Notes under the pieces: generated by a model
The model's database searches: none
The model's input: only the letters and a program-made list of their open reading frames with translations
Told to the model about the DNA's origin: nothing
Made by a program: the position numbers and the translations under genes
Shown here: piece after piece, positions 44,250 to 54,591 of the stretch
Position numbering within the stretch: the stretch's first letter is position 1
Layout of the letters: every line of letters starts with the position of its first letter
Assembly: GCA_039000515.1 (NCBI GenBank)
Contig: JBCFYV010000100.1
Span: 38,271,456 to 38,335,455 of the forward strand
Direction: 5' to 3'
Length of the DNA: 64,000 nt
Origin: Timema cristinae
Taxonomy: Eukaryota > Arthropoda > Insecta > Phasmatodea > Timematidae

Positions 44250-44829
44250 GCTGTTGGTACATAAATGGAAGAGAGAGAATAGAGTGTGAACAACATGTTT
44301 ATGTACAGAAGTTTACAGTGGTATCATGCACGTTTACATGGAATGGGGTGACCTGACGGTCTAGGGGTAAGGTGTCAAGACTTCTGTACTGGGGGACCAG
44401 GGTTCAATCCTCGGTCCCGGCACAGATTTATCTGATTGCCAAACCCTGCCTTCACCTCTGACAAGACGTGTATTAATCACAACTTGTGAATGTGGAGAAT
44501 GTCAGGCCTTCACCGTGGTTCGGATTCCACGTTAAACTGTAGGTCCTCCATTTCATTTCACAATCACCCTACCATTACACATTATCGCGAGTGCGTATAT
44601 ATCGAACGGGTAGTAAGACGCGGTGCTAATAATAATAGTAATAATAATATTACATGGAATGTTCCGGTTTCACACATTACCGGCGCATACGCGCAAATAT
44701 TTGGTGGTTCATCATACGTCTGTTAATATATGGTTCACAGTACAATCTTACAGCAGATATTCCGTTTCCATTGGCAGCCTCATAAGCTAGATCCATGTCG
44801 AACATCTTAGAATCCGTGAAATGCTCCAT
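44250..44829 (-). pseudogene. Mariner transposase N-terminus, interrupted
   Basis: An ATG at 44829 opens a 50-codon frame (MEHFTDSKMFDMDLAYEAAN, then NGNGISAVRLYCEPYINRR, then FARMRR) stopping at 44677. This is the helix-turn-helix N-terminal domain (DUF4817-like) of insect mariner-type transposases. Just before the stop a 1-nt shift leads into CETGTFH, the next conserved block, and after the inserted SINE the frame continues VNVHD before further stops. The DDE catalytic region is absent. A dead, truncated gene. Confidence 0.72.
44346..44649 (+). mobile_element. SINE-A in the transposase relic, with TSD
   Basis: Full-length SINE-A. A 12-bp TSD TTACATGGAATG lies at 44334-44345 and 44650-44661, duplicating transposase coding sequence. 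Confidence 0.95.
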
Positions 44830-44837
44830 ATTACAAG

Positions 44838-45537
44838 TAGAGATGTGGTATCGAAAGAAAAGTATCGATACTGTACTCATAAAAGTATCGGAAGGAAAAT
44901 ATCGATACCGTAATAGTATCGAAAGAAAAGTATCGATACGGTAATCATTAAAAGTATCGGAAGAAAAATATCGATACCGTAATGGTATCGAAAGAAAAGT
45001 ATCGATACTGTACTCATTAAAAGTATCGGAAGGAAAATATCGATACCGTAATAGTATCGAAAGAAAAGTATTGATATCAGTAAGTATCGGTATCGAAATT
45101 TTAATCCGGAAAAAATGCTCATTTATAAAGAAAAAAAGGGGTAGTAGTAGAGTGGTTGCCACTCGCCCCGTCACCCGTCAGGCATCAGGATGTATTGCTG
45201 AACAAAGATGAAAGAACAGCTATGAATTAGGATGAGCTAAAAGAGATTGAAATACTAGAGTTGCTTCTTGCTTGTCATAAATAAAATGAGAGAGAATTGA
45301 CAAATGGTGTCCTTTGTTCTTCCTCCACAGTCCACCCTAGTAAACATTTAAAATTTAATCCCAGCATGAGTGAAGATGGATAGAAAAAAATGTTTCTTTC
45401 GATACCGATCCGATACCGGAGTGTGAGTACTAATATCAGTAAAGGTATTGGAAAAAAGTAACGAGTGAAAAAAAACATTAGTATCGAAAGGAAAATATTG
45501 GTGTTAGTAAAGTATCGATACTTTTTTCACATCCCTG
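44838..45537. mobile_element. hAT-like non-autonomous element 2
   Basis: Left end TAGAGATGTGGTATCGAAAG; the right end mirrors CAGGGATGTGAAAAAAGTAT. The 8-bp flanks ATTACAAG (44830-44837) and ATTACTAG (45538-45545) match at 7 of 8. The subtermini are packed with TATCGATAC motifs. The interior (about 45130-45380) shows no recognisable transposase. Confidence 0.82.
44849..45100. repeat. 69-bp TATCGA tandem array
   Basis: Units start at 44849, 44917, 44986 and 45055, each with TATCGAAAGAAAAGTATCGA and a reverse-oriented ATATCGATACCG. Long minus-strand open frames across it are artefacts of a period divisible by three. Confidence 0.93.
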
Positions 45538-45558
45538 ATTACTAGTCACACGTACTAA

Positions 45559-46101
45559 AGGCCGATTCACACAGAACACTAAGCTAAGATTTGCTCTGCT
45601 AGCTTTTTCACACAAAGCTAAGCTAAGCTACGCCGCGCTGTTTTTTTCCGATTGCTGACCGGGCGATTTTTCTATCTCCTATCTTGATCCATCTTACATT
45701 GCGCATGCGCATAACCCAACTTGGGCTCTGTGTCGAACAGACTCAGTGCTGGTTTGGTGAAAGTAGTTAAAGAAGTGTTTTGTAGTTTTGTTTTCAGTTT
45801 GTTTCACGTGTATTTAAGTAATATTATATTTAGGTTTTTATATTCAATCAATAATTGTATATTAAAATGGAAGCGTTAATTGAAAAAGTCAAACCTCCAA
45901 CTTCTAAAATTTCTTCACCTTCCTAAGCTACTGCTAACAGCAGTATCTTTTCTTCCTCAGCATCATCTGAACTTAAACAAGACTTTTGGAGAACGCCATC
46001 ATAGCTAAACTTCACTGGAGCAGACCAGAAAGAAACAACACTGAATTATGGAGGTCAAAGAGGGACCATGTCTTAGCTTAGCATTCTGTGTGTATCGGCC
46101 T
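45559..46101. mobile_element. PIF/Harbinger-like element
   Basis: Ends AGGCCGATTCACACAGAACA and mirror ATTCTGTGTGTATCGGCCT, inner extension CTAAGCTAAGA mirrored. TAA on both sides (45556-45558, 46102-46104) fits the 3-bp TWA target of PIF/Harbinger. One short start MEALIEKVKPPTSKISSPS then stop lies at about 45868; no transposase or Myb domain survives. Confidence 0.78.
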
Positions 46102-46320
46102 TAAGTCCACGTTACGAATGACGACTGCAAAAAATAGCCATTTGACGCGCCGCCCAACAACGCCCTCTAGCCCCAAAGCGTGACGTCTACAGACATACAT
46201 TCATTAACAAAAAAAATAAAAATAGAAGTTTGTTCTAGTGTAACTTATTTCCCTTAAAGTTTGTGAAGAGAGTTTAAAATCACCCTGTAGTATTAGACAA
46301 CAAAGGACGAGATAGGGTCA

Positions 46321-46617
46321 ATGATTAAAAAAAGAAAAATTGAGTTGTTTACAGCTAGTAGTTTTAAAAATGAGGCAAAAACAAAGAGTGATCCAAGTCT
46401 GGATCGTTTCAAAGGATTGGTTGGAGCAGAATATTGTGGGGTGGGGGGGATTACCCTCAACGCCCCATGTACGTCAAACAAGGGAGAGATGGATGACTTG
46501 GATACTCTCCAGGGAGAAATGGGAGCCCAGTATGTGTGTGTGGGTGTCGAGCAGCCTTCATACGACCTTCATTTTATCCCCCTCGTCGTCAGCCATTGTT
46601 CAATAACCACCATATAG
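46321..46617 (+). other. 98-codon open frame, doubtful
   Basis: MIKKRKIELFTASSFKNEAK onward, balanced composition, not within a repeat that I recognise. No domain seen, and an overlapping frame is also open, which argues against coding. It begins just outside the mariner-like relic. Confidence 0.12.
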
Positions 46618-46715
46618 TCAGACCCGGGACGCAAACCATCGTCATTCCGCACGGTGTCACATAACGCCGGGTACAGACTGTGCTGGAACTTAGGACTCTA
46701 ATGCCTGGTAGAGCC

Positions 46716-46888
46716 AGTTCTGTGAACAGTAGACCTCGCTCCCTCCATGTTATTATAGTTATTACAGTCTTACTAGTAGTTCTGTGCACAGTAGACCTCC
46801 CTCCATGTTATTATCGTTATTACAGTCTTACTAGTAGTTCTGTGAACAGTAGACCTCCCTCCATGTTATTATCATTACTACAGTCTTA
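46716..46888. repeat. 58-62 bp tandem repeat, three units
   Basis: Units start at 46716, 46778 and 46836: AGTTCTGTGAACAGTAGACC … CTCCATGTTATTAT. Confidence 0.95.
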
Positions 46889-46939
46889 ACATTTTTCTTT
46901 GGATTTCAAGATAAAATATTTCCTATAATTTATCTTTGG

Positions 46940-47157
46940 ATATCGGTCTCATGGCGTCAGGTTTGCCAATGACGGGGAGGTCGGGAGTTCAAATTCCAAC
47001 TGAATGTATTTAGGGTGGTTTTATCAAAATGTATTACCTCTCTCTCTCTCCACGCAAATTCGGGTACATTAAATTTTTATTTTAGTTTCTTCACACCTAA
47101 CCTGTTAGTGTCGTCAAATGCGTATAGCCCGGAAGGGTAATGAGACACGGTGTTGGG
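46940..47157 (+). mobile_element. SINE-C, diverged
   Basis: GGTCTCATGGCGTCAGG, GGGAGTTCAAATTCC as B box, (CT)n, CACGCAAATTCGGGTACA, tail GGAAGGGTAATGAGACACGG. Confidence 0.7.
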
Positions 47158-47963
47158 GAGATAGAAATTCAACTTTGACTTTTAACAAATAGAGGAATAA
47201 GGTTTAATTTTTTTTTCCCCCAGCCCAGATCTCTTCTACGTCACCTCGCTCTCAAGCGCATCCACCCACCTCTCTCTTCACCTCTCAAATGTAAACGACA
47301 TCTTGAGACAGAAAAGCACTTGCCGCAAGAGAAGAAAGACAAGTAGTCCCGAACAAAGACACACGCATACATGCAACACACACACACACACAAATGTTTA
47401 CACTTGACTAAAACAAAAAAGCACATGTCAAGAGCACACTCGATCGTCTTTTAAAATGAGAGTAGAGACACGCCATTTAATAATAAAAGTGATACATTAG
47501 TTTATTAATAGAAAAAAGCTTTTGAAAAAGGGATTAAAAGAAAATCTTAGTGCTGGACAAAAGTTCGGAAACATGGGCGCTAAGGTATCAAGCTCCGATC
47601 GATCTAACAATAAGGTATCAGGGTCTGATAGATCTAACAATATGGTATCAAATTCCGATAGATCTAACAATAAGGTGTCAAGCTCCGATTTTTCTGATAC
47701 TGGTGGTGCAACTTGAACTGAAACAAAATATTTTAAGAACTCCAACTACCCCGAAAGGTAGAAAGCATACATTGATTGGTTCTACTCTGGTGTAAATTAG
47801 TGTTTTACAAAGTGTGATAGGTACGCTAAGGATTGTACGGGGTACGCGACGTAAAATCGACTTTTATTAATCATAAAATATACTTTTTTGTAAGTCTGAA
47901 AAACAAAGGCAGAGTTTGACGTGACATCAAGATTTTATTTTTCCAGCAAAAGCAGTGAGCTTT
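47158..47963. other. Mostly unique stretch with a short tandem repeat
   Basis: A (CA)n run near 47380 and the 30-bp array at 47582. No gene supported. Confidence 0.45.
47582..47698. repeat. 30-bp tandem repeat, about four units
   Basis: AAGGTATCAAGCTCCGATCG + ATCTAACAAT. The plus frame from 47522 reads it as a decapeptide repeat (KVSSSDRSNN), but all frames stay open for this period. Confidence 0.93.
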
Positions 47964-48160
47964 ACTAAGCTTTATTAAAATTTGGAACAGCCGTTAATAT
48001 TTCACAAATTAACAGGTTTATTTTTTATGAAGAGCTTTAAGCGCTACGATAGTTAATTTTAGGTCATGACCTTGAAAATTGTACTAGACTTTTGAAAAGA
48101 AAGATGATGAAACAATGGTGTAGGGCTGTAGGATATTAGATAAGGCCATATTGTTCCTTT

Positions 48161-48288
48161 CAGGGAGAAGGGGTTCACAAATTCGGGTACACTTATTCTA
48201 AATTCAGCCTTGCTCATCCCTAATTCACTAGCGTAAATTAGTTTATTTGCATGTAACATAAACAGGTAGTAAGACGCGGTGCTAAAAA
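48161..48288 (+). mobile_element. SINE-C 3' half (copy 1)
   Basis: CACAAATTCGGGTACAC, ACTAGCGTAAATTAG and tail AACAGGTAGTAAGACGCGG. Confidence 0.72.
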
Positions 48289-48487
48289 TTAAACGCTCTT
48301 CTAGTGAATAAGAGTTAAATTATAAAAGCATCGATTCATGTTAATGCAAATATTAAAATATAACATTAAAATTAAAATTAGTAACGTTAATACCTATTAT
48401 TTAATTATTAGTTTAAAGAAAATATACAATATTAGTACTACGCAAGCTAAAATACAAATCAAATAGCATTCACTTTAAAAGGAGCTA

Positions 48488-48708
48488 CAGTAGCCCCACG
48501 GCTTCTTTGGTGCTGACTGACAGCTCACTGCTGACTTCTGACAGTCTACATTTAAGTATATACCTAAATTTTGACTGTCAGAAGTGACCGCTGCTAAACA
48601 CATGTTTTTGCAGATAATATGGTTTGGCGTAGGGATACATAATTTGGTCTGGTAACTTTTCAAAGCCGTGAGCTGTCAGTCAGCACCAAAGAAGTCATAT
48701 GGCTACTG
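48488..48708. mobile_element. MITE1 (copy 1)
   Basis: CAGTAGCCCCACGGCTTCTT to the mirror ATATGGCTACTG, TA at 48486-48487 and 48709-48710. It falls inside no other element. Confidence 0.9.
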
Positions 48709-48710
48709 TA

Positions 48711-49279
48711 CATTTCCATTGGTTGAAATCATCTTTTTCCTTGTAGGAATACCTCGTAAAGTTAAACGGTAACTGCTTCACTGTACACCAGTGCTACTTT
48801 AACTTTTTTGAAAGCGACCCTAGATCTAATATTTTCCTGGCCAGGCCACATAAAGTGCCATTGCATGTAGTTTCAAATGCTTTTATTTTCCCACGTGTCA
48901 ATTAAATTAACTTATTTGAATTAATTATAACAAAACAAAACTAATTTCAATAAATTTTTAATCAGCCAAAATGTTAAGTACGATTTTTTTTAAATGAAAA
49001 TATGACTTTGTCATAATATTATTTATGTACGTAACCAAAAATACTATTCCAGTGGCTACTATAATGGTGTTTTATTATTGGGGAGAGTTTTAACGAGTTT
49101 TAATTTTGTATCGATAAATGTTATCAAATAATTTGAATCAAATTTCAGTAATTTTTCCATCCAACAAATACATAACTAAACAATATTTTCCCGTGAAAGC
49201 ATGACTTCATTGAACAATTTTGTTAAGGGACAGAAACTGTTTTTCAATTAAAACCGTGATGGTGCTTCATTTTGTAAGT
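48711..49279. other. Nothing identified (copy 1)
   Basis: AT-rich, no supported feature; the counterpart at 56516-57084 is likewise empty. Confidence 0.45.
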
Positions 49280-49280
49280 T

Positions 49281-49538
49281 ATTATTAGCACCGCGTCTTA
49301 CTACCCATTCGGGTTACACGCACTTACGCTAATGTGTAATGGTAGGGTGATGGTGATATGAAATGGAGGACCTACAGTTTAACGTGGGATCCGAACCACG
49401 GTGGAGGCCTGGCATTCCACACATTCACAAGTTGTGATTAATACACGTCTTGTCAGAGGTGAAGGAAGGGTTTGGCAATCAGATAAATCTGTGCTGGGAC
49501 TGAGGATTGAACACCTTACCCCTAGACCACCAGGTCAC
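49281..49538 (-). mobile_element. SINE-A with deleted head segment (copy 1)
   Basis: Normal tail and body, but in the head GGATTGAACACCTTACCCC joins the B-box region directly to the A-box region. About 25 nt, corresponding to the anticodon arm, are missing. The same deletion is present in copy 2. Confidence 0.9.
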
Positions 49539-49870
49539 CGAGAGCTATGTTGAAGTGCAGAGTATAACGAAAATCATTCTGAAAGAGTAAGACGATTATT
49601 TGATTGAGTCTTTATCGTTACAAGACCTAAAAAAAAATCCTTGTTCACAGACGTAGGTTATATTTTCAAAAGAGGGAAAAAAGTAATTTAAACTTTCCGT
49701 GTCAGAATGGTCTTATCCTTGAGCTGGGTCCGAAATTCCGAGATAAAGAGAGTTTCAAAACTTTGTTTCGGCACTTTTTTTTATTGTCAGTATTGCAGTA
49801 ATTATTCATACCATACCAGTTTAATGACTAGTGTCTGTAATTGTAATATTTCATAGTTTTTGGCTATTTT

Positions 49871-49948
49871 TTAGAGACCTTCCCGCGACCCTCAGGAACA
49901 TCCTTGCGACTCTCGTTTGGGTCGCGACCCCGGGTTTGGTAACCACTG
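49871..49948 (-). mobile_element. Probable hAT terminus (copy 1)
   Basis: On the minus strand CAGTGGTTACCAAACCCGGG then GTCGCGACCC, a hAT-style terminal pattern. No partner end or clear 8-bp duplication found. Confidence 0.45.
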
Positions 49949-50050
49949 CCATACACGGTTCGGCAACGATCGAATATGAACCGGTATATACAGAGAGCAT
50001 TGATTCTATTCCTAAGTATTCGGTAGCCGTAATTTTTCCGGGCACAAACT

Positions 50051-50121
50051 AGGCTAATGTTAAGATGCTAGAAACGTACAACCCGAACGGTTAGTAAGAA
50101 GCGATGCTGAAAAAAAAAAAA
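50051..50121 (+). mobile_element. SINE-C tail only (copy 1)
   Basis: ACAACCCGAACGGTTAGTAA … GATGCTG then poly(A). Confidence 0.65.
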
Positions 50122-50418
50122 CTAGAATTAGTCGCACACTCGCAGTTTAGCCGAAGTAGGACAACTCGTCGATTGTGATCGTGTCTAGCTAGTTTCATCT
50201 CTGTTTCAAGACCCAGTTCTCACCCAACCCCCTTGCTCTTTCCCCCTTATCAACATCATTTCCCGACTTACCACACGCTATCTCAGAACGAGTCATAAAG
50301 ACCAGGTGGACGACAACAATGCAATCGTTGATAATACCTGTGAGGATTGAGACAAAAGAAAAACCGCCAAAAAAACACGAACAAAGAAACGTTTAAACAT
50401 ATCGGGGAGGAATAAAAC
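50122..50418. other. Nothing identified (copy 1)
   Basis: C-rich segment near 50225, otherwise unremarkable. Confidence 0.4.
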
Positions 50419-50767
50419 GATTTTAATTCGACAGGTATTGAATTAAAGACAACGTTTATTTGATTTTAATTCAACAGGTATTGAATTAAAGGCAACGTTT
50501 ATATGATTTTAATTCAACATGTATTGAATTAAAGACAACGTTTATGTGATTTTAATTCAACAGGTATTGAATTAAATACAACGTTTATATGATTTTAATT
50601 CAACAGCTATTGAATTAAATACAACGTTTATATGATTTTAATTCAACAGGTATTGCATTAAAGACAACGTTTATATTATTTTAATTCAACAGGTATTGAA
50701 TTAAAGACAACGTTTATATTATTTTAATTCAACAGGTATTGAATTAAAGACACAACGTTTATGTGAT
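50419..50767. repeat. 43-bp minisatellite, eight units (copy 1)
   Basis: Period 43 (for example CAACG at 50450 and 50493). Each unit contains TTTAATTCA…TGAATTAAA, a self-complementary hairpin with an 8-nt loop. Confidence 0.97.
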
Positions 50768-51459
50768 AGAGTTATTATTACTAGAGAGCACATAGAAACA
50801 GGATTAAACGTGTGCTGTAAATAACCTGCGACACTATCCTTAAATGACGTCATAATCACAGAAAGAAGATATTGGTCACGTTCGGTGCAAGGAAAGGGCC
50901 TACGTATGAGCTGTCTAGTAATAATAAATCTGCGCAAGTGCAACTTCTCAAATGAAACAGTCATATAAATATGGTGATCATATCCGGCGCAGTCTTAATG
51001 TATTAAGTATATTATTTATGAGTTGTATCAATCACGTGGTTAATTATTTATCCAGTAATTTATATTTAATATTCAACTCTGACTAAGAGCAATCAGTGTA
51101 ATTAATAGGTTTATCATTAAGTGTTGTGGAAATCGTTTGGTTAGTGAGTTGTTTTTAACGTTTTATTTTTTTTTGTCGGGGAACCATAAACTTGAGTTCT
51201 AAAAATATTTTTTGAGGACCTTTCTTAACAATTTTCATTGTTTTGAATGTAAAAAAATGAAGCTCGTAGAGGTTTTATTAATACATTATTAGACTTCTAT
51301 TAAAATGTTTGTTTTTATATAGCAATGAAAATGTTAGAGAAGGTTCTCAAAAATGTTACTTTTAGAACAAAGTCAAGATAATAAATAGTATCCCCCCCCA
51401 AAAAAAAATTCTTAAAATATAATTCAAAACTCACTTGAACATAACGTCTGTTTTAGTTC
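50768..51459. other. Nothing identified (copy 1)
   Basis: An 81-codon minus frame (50719-50964) begins within the minisatellite and shows no motif. Confidence 0.45.
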
Positions 51460-51600
51460 AGTGTCATCATGTCTAACTGGCTCAGGAGGTCAGGATTAGA
51501 TTCGAAACCCAAACTGAGGCACTAGGAACGGTTTTCAAAATTGTGATTTTTAATTTAGGGTTTCCCGTACTCTTTTTAGGTATATAGTTCTGTATTTTCG
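51460..51600 (+). mobile_element. tRNA-like SINE fragment (copy 1)
   Basis: A-box-like CATGTCTAACTGGCTCAGG and B-box-like TAGATTCGAAACCC, then linker TCAAAATTGTGATTTTT. Family uncertain. Confidence 0.4.
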
Positions 51601-52534
51601 TCATATTAAATAACTATTAAATCACGTATAGCTCAAGCTAACCTAATGTATACATTGAAACGCAATATGATGTGTTTGAAAGCTCTAAAAATCTTTAAAG
51701 AAACTTATATGTAGATTAACATCCTTTTAACATTTCGGATTCAAAATAAATCTTAGGCATATTTTAAAAACTGGCAATTTACAACGACATAGTATTACAA
51801 TATTTGTAAAGTTGATTTAAACTTTTATCATTCCAGTTTGTAATATAATACAATAAACAGATACAATATTTTCTTTAACAAAAATATACTTGTTATTTCT
51901 TTTAAAATTAAATCTTTTTATTGTATTAGTTTTAATTTTTTTATTTTGTGTGGTGGGTAACGATAGTTCCATACATTGATTGCTATGTAGTCGTATTTAA
52001 TTATAGTTTATTATTTTATATTAATAGTAAATTATCTCAAGAAATATTTAAAAAAAGGGCAAACCAAACGACCTCTTAAAACACTCAATTAAAGTAGTCA
52101 ATTTGAACTACAAAGTTCATTACCCTTGTTTCAAAACAAGTGACGTCATTAAAAAAAAAACACTCTCTTGGTTGGCACTGTAACTCACTTGGTTAGTTAA
52201 TGCGATGTCAAAGCTAATTCTGTAAATAAATAATTCATTTTAAGCTTACGTATACAAAAAGTTTGAAATTTAAAAAGTTTGAATAAGCTCCGGAAGCTTG
52301 TGGGAGCAGTGGTGGGGTGTGGAGAGGGTAAGGACGGAAGCGAAAGCACACCAGTAGCAGTATACATGCACACACTCATATACAACCGTATTAAACAGTA
52401 ATTGCGCCCTAAGTAGGTCAGATCGTTTCTGTTGTTGACCAATAGGACGATCCCAGATTTCATCTTTGTCCGTGTGTAGTCCAATTTTCATATAAAGAGC
52501 CTTATTCGACAGCCAAGAAAGTTTTTTTTTCTTT
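51601..52534. other. Nothing identified (copy 1)
   Basis: AT-rich. Overlapping minus frames (52197-52545) lack motifs and vary by frame between the two copies, so coding is unlikely. Confidence 0.45.
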
Positions 52535-53035
52535 TTCAGCACCATATATGAGAAGGTTTAATTTATGGGAAGTATACCAATATTTTCTAGGAAGAAAAGT
52601 GAAAAGCATTTAGATAACAAAAAAATACTCTCGATACATCCTATTGGGATTCGAACTATGATATCCCCTGTCATCGACAGTACAATCTATTGCAAAATGG
52701 GTGACCTGGTGGTCTAGGGGTAAGGTGTCAGTCAGGCTTCTGTGCTGGGGGTCTGTGGTTCAATCTTTGGTCCCGGCACAGATTTATCTGATTACCAAAC
52801 CCTTCCTTCACCTCTGACAAGACGTGTATTAATCGCAACTTGTGAATGTGGGGAAATACCATGACTCCACCGTGGTTCGGATCCCACGTTAAACTGTAGG
52901 TCTCTCCATTTCATCTCACTACACATTAGCAAGTGCATATAGCCCGAACGGGTAGTAAGACGCGGTGCTAATAATAATAATAATAATAATAATATTGCAA
53001 AATGGGAGTGATGTCTTAGACCATTCGAATATTGA
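52535..53035 (-). mobile_element. SINE-C split by SINE-A (copy 1)
   Basis: TTTTTCAGCACCATATATGA … GGGATTCGAACTATG up to 52700, head complement TCTTAGACCATTCGAATATT after the insert. Confidence 0.75.
52701..52993 (+). mobile_element. SINE-A with TSD (copy 1)
   Basis: 12-bp TSD ATTGCAAAATGG at 52689-52700 and 52994-53005. Also present in copy 2, so older than the split of the two copies. Confidence 0.94.
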
Positions 53036-53575
53036 AAATATATTAAATCTACTTGCCCGTATTCATACGTCAAGTCATGTCACTTTTGATCGATATTATC
53101 AATACCTATGTTTTAATACTAGCAAACCGCCTCGTGGTTATAGTGGTCTGAGTCCTTGGATACTGACCTAGAGGATCCAGTTTCGATTCCCAGCTGGTAC
53201 CGGGGGATTTTTCTCGGAAGGGGAATAACTCCCACGGTCACCAGGGTTTGGTTAACTAGACTTAGTTAGGTTAAAATCTTAGTTGATTTTAACCTGTCAT
53301 ACTATCACCTTAAATCTCATCTCATCGGGACATAGAAAAAGCTCTCAAGGAAAGTAATGTACGATTAGTACATTCAGAAATGTCCTGAGCAAAAGTGGAT
53401 TAGTACTGGCTGATCTTTCTGCAATCAGAGCTACACAATGATGTAGTCCAGGCATGCCATTATTATTATATATTATTAATAAAATAGTAAAATGTTATCA
53501 ATTTTGACCACAAGAAATGAATGCTATTTTTTCAAAAGGCCTTTTTTATGAAAATTGAACTGTGCCAACCCATAA
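53036..53575 (+). mobile_element. MITE2 split by SINE-E (copy 1)
   Basis: GTATTCATACGTCAAGTCAT, ATTATCAATACCTATG before the insert; AGTAAAATGTTATCAATTTT and TTATGAAAATTGAACTG after it. Confidence 0.65.
53127..53475 (+). mobile_element. SINE-E (copy 1)
   Basis: Head CCGCCTCGTGGTTATAGTGG, B-box-like AGTTTCGATTCCC, TTCTCGGAAGGGGAATAACT, GGTCACCAGGGTTTGG. The body is shorter than in the 15905 copy and the tail is (TTA)n-like. Confidence 0.72.
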
Positions 53576-53587
53576 TATTGTTCTAAA

Positions 53588-53850
53588 GTCGATTTGGTCG
53601 AATGGAACTTAATTATGAGTGGTTTCAGTGCGGCCTTTGCGGTGAAACTTATACCCGGTGGGCACGCAGAAAGGTTCGTCATTCTACTTTGGTCTGGTTT
53701 GCCGGTGACGAAGAGGTCAAGGTTCGGAACACACCCGTAGTTAGAGAGGTGATTTCTCTCTCTCTCTCTCTTGAAACGGATATTCACTCTCTTTCCCCAG
53801 AAATGTGTGTGCGCTATTTCTAGATTCTACCTTCCTCATTCCAAGGAATA
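53588..53850 (+). mobile_element. SINE-C variant (copy 1)
   Basis: Two head-like parts; TTTGGTCTGGTTTGCCGGTG, AAGGTTCGGAACACACC, a (CT)n run in the linker, CTACCTTCCTCATTCC. No tail. Confidence 0.55.
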
Positions 53851-53997
53851 AGGAGTTCAGGAGGGTAGTCCGCATGTGGATCGAATGTTCCCTTGTTTGG
53901 GAAATGTTTGAGAAACGCTCAACGATGCGGGATAAATTTTATGTTATTTGAGGCTAAACACAATGGGGAGACTATTTCAAATTTATTAGAATCTAGC

Positions 53998-54258
53998 TAC
54001 CTGCTTCAGTGGCCACATGGTTTAAAGGCGCTACTCTCGTAGTATACTAGACTGGCCGATGATGGGGAGATCGAAGTTCGAATCTCGGTCGAGTGTACTG
54101 AGGTTTATTTTTTCTAAAATAATTAAATTGTCCTCTCACGCAAATTCGGGTATATTTCCTCTAAATATAAACTTCCTAATCCCTAAAACCACTAGCATAT
54201 TTAGTACATAAGCGTATAACTCGAACGGGTGGTAAGACTCGGCGATAAAAAAAAAACC
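53998..54258 (+). mobile_element. SINE-C, full length (copy 1)
   Basis: CTGCTTCAGTGGCCACATGG, AAGTTCGAATCTCGG, tail GAACGGGTGGTAAGACTCGG and poly(A). Confidence 0.88.
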
Positions 54259-54384
54259 TCTTAATGAGGTTAAATTTGGTATAAAAAAACGGGAGGTTAT
54301 GTCATCTATTTTTTAGATGTCGGATACTACCGTGTGTTTCAAAACATATGTCTTCTATGTTATTCCGATTTACTACTTGTGATC

Positions 54385-54545
54385 CCAACCGGATTGGTGG
54401 TCATGCGGGCTAAAGCGTCAACGTCCCCTAGTCAAGTGTACTAGGAGGGATTCTCACAGATGATCTCCACTATTCCTCCTTTTAACATTCTACCTTCCTC
54501 GTCCCCTTTAGTATAAAATATGAGGATAGCCCGGACGGCAGACAG
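54385..54545 (+). mobile_element. SINE-C variant, decayed (copy 1)
   Basis: ACCGGATTGGTGGTCATGCG head, short linker, TTCTACCTTCCTCGTCCCC, tail GCCCGGACGGCAGACAGG. Confidence 0.5.
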
Positions 54546-54591
54546 GTATACTAAGACTCTCGGTGATCCCAGCCAACTCTCCCCTCTCCTT

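Larger units (their letters stand above)
43757..46287 (-). mobile_element. Mariner-like relic hosting four nested elements
   Basis: Left end ACAGGATGATTCAAAACTCT and right end mirror GAGTTTAAAATCACCCTGT form terminal repeats that continue inward for several tens of bases (ATGAATGTATGTCTGT-like blocks). The unnested sequence is only about 600 bp and carries the N-terminal part of a transposase on the minus strand, so the element was already internally deleted. Inserted into it are a hAT (43869), SINE-A (44346), a second hAT (44838) and a Harbinger (45559). Confidence 0.75.

Noticed and set aside
44677..45174. 165-codon minus-strand frame
   Set aside because: Its first part is the 69-bp TATCGA array of an inserted hAT running into a separate mariner relic; only the last ~50 codons have meaning.
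47522..47716. Decapeptide-repeat protein (KVSSSDRSNN)
   Set aside because: The 30-bp tandem repeat keeps multiple frames open; an overlapping frame is also open and there is no supporting context.
50719..50964. 81-codon minus frame with conserved twin at 58476
   Set aside because: Similarity only reflects the large duplication; no recognisable domain and its end lies in the minisatellite.
52197..52545. 95- and 91-codon minus frames, also seen in the duplicate
   Set aside because: Overlapping frames, no motif, and the predicted proteins change length and frame between the two copies through 1-2 nt indels.
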